Of a DNA stretch of 23,753 bases, positions 20,456-23,753 are shown piece after piece; within the stretch, counting starts at the first letter, position 1; every line of letters starts with the position of its first letter. A model generated the notes under the pieces. It was given only the letters and a program-made list of their open reading frames with translations. It was not told the DNA's origin and ran no database searches. The position numbers and the translations under genes are program-made. The DNA comes from Haplomitrium mnioides. Lineage: Eukaryota > Marchantiophyta > Haplomitriopsida > Calobryales. The stretch covers positions 1 through 23,753 of the forward strand of contig JBNGIS010032736.1 in the NCBI GenBank assembly GCA_049999725.1. Direction: 5' to 3'.

Positions 20456-21130
20456 GACAACCGTTCAGGTAGTTATAGCATCAGCTGCATTGAAAAAGTG
20501 GACTTTGCAACAAATGGATGTAAAAAAACACATTTCTGCATGGGGAGCTTGAAGAGGAGGTGTACATGGTACAGCCACCTGATTTTGTTGATCTAGAGCA
20601 TTCAGATCGGGTATGCAAGCTGAAGAAGGCATTATATGATATGAAGCAAGCACCTCAAGGATGGTCTAACAAGATAGGCGAATATCTTGTTTCGGTGGGC
20701 TTCAAGGTGTCAAAGGCAGATTATTCTCTGCATGTAAGGAAAACAAAGAAAGGCATGATGCTCATTCTCCTTTATGTAGATGATTTGATTATGATAGGAG
20801 GGAGTGAGCATGATATTGCTGAAGTGAAGAAGTTGTTGCAACAAAAGTTCGATATGAAGGATCTTGGTGAGTTGCGACATTTCCTTGGAATTGAGGTGAT
20901 AAAAAAAGAGCAAGGAATATGGATGATCCAAAGGCAGTTTGCCTTGGATATGCTGGCCAAATATAACATGACAGGTTGCAAACCGATTGCAACTCCCTTA
21001 GATCAAAATACAAAACTGATCAGTCATGAAGGAGAGTTGATTGAGGATCCAACATGGGTTCAGGCAGATGGTAGGCAGCCTGATTTACATCACCATTACC
21101 AGACCAGATCTGAGTTATGTTGTAGTTCTG
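20456..21130 (+). pseudogene. Copia reverse transcriptase, N-terminally deleted
   Basis: From about 20456 RT blocks are readable: WTLQQMDVK, a frame slip at an A-run near 20522-20529, then EEEVYMVQPPDF, CKLKKALYDMKQAPQGW and the intact active-site box YVDD at 20773-20784, followed by FDMKDLGELRHFLGIEV and CKPIATPLDQN. A frameshift near 21045-21060 moves the coding to a second frame with RQMVGSLIYITITRPDLSY. The 207-codon frame at 20560-21183 is the longest copia piece in the window. Its last 40 or so residues, after the shift, are out of frame and meaningless. Confidence 0.92.
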
Positions 21131-21718
21131 GTAAGTCAGTTCATCCAGGTACCAAGGAAACAACACTTGGATGCAGTGTGTAGAATGTTTCGGTACGTAA
21201 AAGCTACACTTCAGTATGGGCTGTTTTATGACAGCAACAACAAATTTTTGCTTTTCTTTCACATATGTAGATTGGGCAGGAAGTGCTAGTGATAGGAGGT
21301 CTACTAGTAGCTTTGTATTTTCATTTGGAAGTGTTGGAATCGCTTGGAGCAAAAAAAAACAACCTACAGTTGCTTTATCGAGTACAAATGCTAAGTACAT
21401 GGGGGCAGCCATGGCCACCTGTGAGGTAATGTGGTTATTGAAGTTGTTTCAGGATTTGGATGTCATAGTGGAAGAACTAGTGAAGGTTTGTTGCGACAAC
21501 ATCAATAGGATTCAATTAGCTAACAATCTTGTTTTTCATGCACGTTCAAAGCACATTGAAGTGCAATATCATTTTAAGAGAGAAAAAGTGTTGGCCAGGG
21601 TGATTGATCTGCCGTACATCAGCACTGAAGGGCAAGTTGCTGATATTCTTACAAAGGCATTGGGAGTCGAAAAGTTGCAAAAATTCATAAGGCAACTTGG
21701 TGTACAGATGTTGAGCTT
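21131..21718 (+). pseudogene. Copia RNase H
   Basis: After another frame change near 21240 the coding runs to 21762. Motifs: YVDWAG, DRRSTSSFVFSFG, AWSKKKQPTVALSS, then TNAKY where the family usually has acidic residues at both the Asn and Lys positions, so a catalytic Glu is probably lost. The end block KHIEVQYHFKRE, ISTEGQVADILTKAL and FIRQLGV is the typical C-terminus of copia polyproteins. The frame continues past the polypurine tract into the LTR without meaning. Confidence 0.9.
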
Positions 21719-21727
21719 GATGGGGAG
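21719..21727 (+). promoter_or_regulatory. Polypurine tract of the right copia
   Basis: gatggggag directly precedes the LTR start, the expected place and composition of the plus-strand primer site of copia elements. Confidence 0.65.
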
Positions 21728-21969
21728 TATTAAACTATCAAGCTCTAATAGGCTGCAAGGCTGAGCTCGCAGCCCCTTAGTTTAGTTAGGGTTAGTATTA
21801 TACCTGGGGCAGATTGGAGTCGCGAGAGAGCACTCCTCTCCTTATGTAAATTGAGGCCAATTCATGCCCATAGGAATATATTGCATTTCTTCCATCAGCT
21901 AAGTGTGTGTGATTTCGTGCTATCATAGTAGTGTATATTTTGACATGTATCGAGCTTGGTATTTCAACA
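21728..21969 (+). repeat. 3' LTR of the right copia
   Basis: Starts tattaaactatcaagctc and ends gagcttggtatttcaaca. The two ends are inverted copies of each other at 14 of 18 positions. The start also aligns with the LTR start of the left copia. Its 242 bp is in the range for short copia LTRs. No partner LTR was found. Confidence 0.7.
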
Positions 21970-22999
21970 GTGAGGATGACCAAGGTTTTTTCAAGCCATT
22001 GGAACATTCAGTCTACAACAAGAAATTAGGCCAATATGGGATCTCCAAAGGCAAGTACTTGCGTGGAATTTTGACTAAGACTCATCAGGTACATTTATTT
22101 TCACCCGACAGGAAAGGAGGGGACAATCTGTTTGAGGTTGTTGCTTGCTAATTGCAGCTTTTCCACGACTCTTTTGTATGAACCCAAAGAGCTTCTCATA
22201 AGAGGGCAATGTAGTTTTTTGACTATTGACTCCATTCATAGCCCACAAAGCACTCTAGTAGGGGGTGCCAATCAACTGCTCATTTGATTCATGTCGGGGA
22301 ACCTTTGTGCATTGCCATCCAACGTGTGAAGTAGAATCTATCAGACAAACTTGCCTTCAAAAGTTTTGCAGATATGATGTTGGTGGTTCAACTAGCAAAA
22401 GAAGATGAGAAGAGTGTGAAGAAAGGCAACTGAGGAAAGTGGCTATATGTACACCATGTATCTACCTAAGTTGAAGTGTTGAAAAGGGATACTAAGGCAC
22501 CAAGGACATTGGCAGAAAGGGTGAAAGGAGAGAGCATGGGTGAATGAAATCAAAGAGTGGAGTGACATCCTCCTCTTCATAGGAAAAAGGGAAAGAAGCA
22601 TGGCACGACTAGAAGTGCAGAATAAAAAACACAATGAGGAAAAACTAAAAGAAGAGACAGAAAGACCAAACTAGCATTAGCATCCTTGTCAACCAAGCAA
22701 AGAAAAGGGATGGGGTGTTGCAACACATGTTTTATACACTTATTCCAAACTCAATACTTTTCTAATGTAGCAAAAATGGTTGTGTTAATAAATAATCACA
22801 TGATTTGTTCAAGAAACAATAGACTTTGAGTTGAGTAATGTAAGAATGATGATTCAAAGCTCTTTCCAAAGAATGATATTTCTATGATGGCTAGTAGCCA
22901 TTTCCAAAGGATGATATTTTTATATGGCATCATCTTTTGCTATTGCTACTACATCAAATTTCTAGTCTTTTGTTGTCATGCTTTCTTCTTCGCAACATT
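21970..22999. other. Non-coding stretch between copia and satellite
   Basis: I recognise no gene. The 82-codon frame at 21903-22151 starts inside the LTR and has no motif. Near the right side lies a small two-copy repeat (22863-22926). Confidence 0.45.
22863..22926. repeat. Two-copy repeat with a small palindrome between
   Basis: tttccaaag, then atgatattt and tatatgg-like words occur at 22863 and again at 22901, a 38-bp spacing. Between them atggcta-g-tagccat (22887-22901) is a perfect 7-bp inverted repeat. The spacing is close to the 37-bp satellite period, but the sequence differs. Confidence 0.5.
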
Positions 23000-23753
23000 C
23001 GACATCGTCGAGCACGAGAATACACTTTTAGATTATGTCAAGCTATCCGCTTGTGGAAATCTATTGCAATATCAATATAGTATGTGCTTTATGACATCTA
23101 TTGTAGAATTGATCGAGTATGTGCTTTTGGAAATCTATTGCAAGTTTGGTCGAGAATGTGCTTTTGGAAATGTATTGCATGATCGATTGAGTATGAGCTT
23201 TTGGAATTCTATTGCAAGATTGATCGAGAATGCGCTTTTGGAAATCTATTGCAAGATCGATTGAGTATACGCTTTTGGCAATCTATTGCAAGATCGAGCG
23301 AGAATGCACTTTTGGAAATCTATCACAAGATCGATCGAGAATGCGCATTTGGAAATCTTTTGCAAGATCAATCAACTATCTGCTTTTGGAAATCTATTGC
23401 AAGATCGATCGAGAGTGCGCTTTTGGAAATCTATTCCAAGATTAATCAAGAATACACTTTTGGAAATCTATTCCAAGATTGATCGAGTATACTCTTTTAG
23501 AAATCTATTGTAAGATTGATTTAGAATGTGCTTTTCAAAATCTATTGCAAGATCAATCAAGTATATGCTTTTGGAAATCTATTGCAAGATTGATTGAGTA
23601 TGCGCTTTTGGAAATCTATTCCAAGATCGATCAACAATGCCCTTTTGGATATCTATTGCAAGATCGATTGGCAATGCGCTTTTGGAAATCTGATCCAAGA
23701 TCAATTGAATATATGCTTTTGGAAATCTAATGTAGGGTCGATCGACTATACGC
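23000..23753. repeat. 37-bp tandem satellite, 19 units and continuing
   Basis: The word gcttttgg or a close variant starts at 23049 and every 37 bp after it (23086, 23123, 23160, 23197, 23234 and so on to 23715 and 23752) with no length change. Each unit also holds aaatctattgcaaga and a gatcgatcga-like palindromic core. Units differ by substitutions only. The first, ragged unit lies at about 23000-23048 and shows a gap. Because 37 is not a multiple of three and the unit has few stops, all three plus frames show spurious open frames. The array leaves the window on the right. Confidence 0.95.

Larger units (their letters stand above)
19459..21969 (+). mobile_element. Truncated, internally deleted Ty1/copia retrotransposon (right copy)
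   Basis: The domains on the plus strand are partial gag with a zinc knuckle, protease, pre-integrase, RT, RNase H, polypurine tract and LTR. It begins in mid-gag exactly at the gypsy LTR edge, and most of the integrase plus the start of RT are missing. The 5' half was not found left of the gypsy element. Stops, frameshifts and lost active-site residues show it is inactive. Confidence 0.9.

Noticed and set aside
22884-23730. Overlapping plus-strand open frames with a repeated Phe-Gly-Asn / Leu-Leu-Glu-Ile pattern
   Set aside because: They come from the 37-bp satellite, whose period makes all three frames similar. No start context or single continuous frame supports a protein.
23000-23753. Satellite considered as a CRISPR array
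   Set aside because: The repeat has no distinct variable spacers, the unit is contiguous at 37 bp, and the surrounding elements are from a plant genome.

Overview
This is a plant nuclear, repeat-dominated window. The evidence is the combination of Ty1/copia and Ty3/gypsy LTR retrotransposons of plant type, TATA and AATAAA signals inside the LTRs, and heavy decay through stop codons explainable as C-to-T or G-to-A changes, as expected from deamination of methylated cytosine. I see no host protein gene, rRNA or tRNA. A large, slowly purged genome such as a gymnosperm fits, but this is inference and the species cannot be named from the sequence.

Layout. (1) 1-975: non-coding, with a small tandem duplication and an inverted repeat. 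(2) About 976-4440, minus strand: a decayed Ty1/copia element, read right to left as pre-integrase zinc finger, integrase, a linker with internal tandem repeats, reverse transcriptase, RNase H, polypurine tract and a probable 3' LTR. Its gag and protease are absent. (3) About 4441-7741: 3.3 kb with no recognisable gene, but with a TATA-like box and a hairpin near its left edge. (4) 7742-19458, plus strand: a nearly complete 11.7-kb Ty3/gypsy element. It has two direct LTRs of about 1.54 kb (7742-9286 and 17925-19458), a primer-binding-site candidate, gag with three zinc-knuckle motifs and a Gln/Pro/Tyr-rich tail, protease, reverse transcriptase, RNase H, integrase and a 2.2-kb non-coding 3' tail. 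(5) 19459-21969, plus strand: a second copia element that starts abruptly in gag at the gypsy LTR edge, has lost most of its integrase, and ends in a 242-bp LTR. (6) 21970 to about 23000: non-coding. (7) About 23000-23753: a tandem satellite with an exact 37-bp period that runs off the window.

How it fits together. Gag, protease, RT/RNase H and integrase would have formed the replication machinery of each element. All three are dead, through stops, frameshifts, deletions or lost catalytic residues. The gypsy element probably landed next to or inside the right-hand copia. The two copia copies share LTR-terminal sequence and look like relatives in opposite orientation.

I found no convincing new biological system. 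The items most worth a second look are the indel-free 37-bp satellite, the long inverted termini of the copia LTRs, the multi-knuckle gypsy Gag, and the unassigned 4.4-7.7 kb block.
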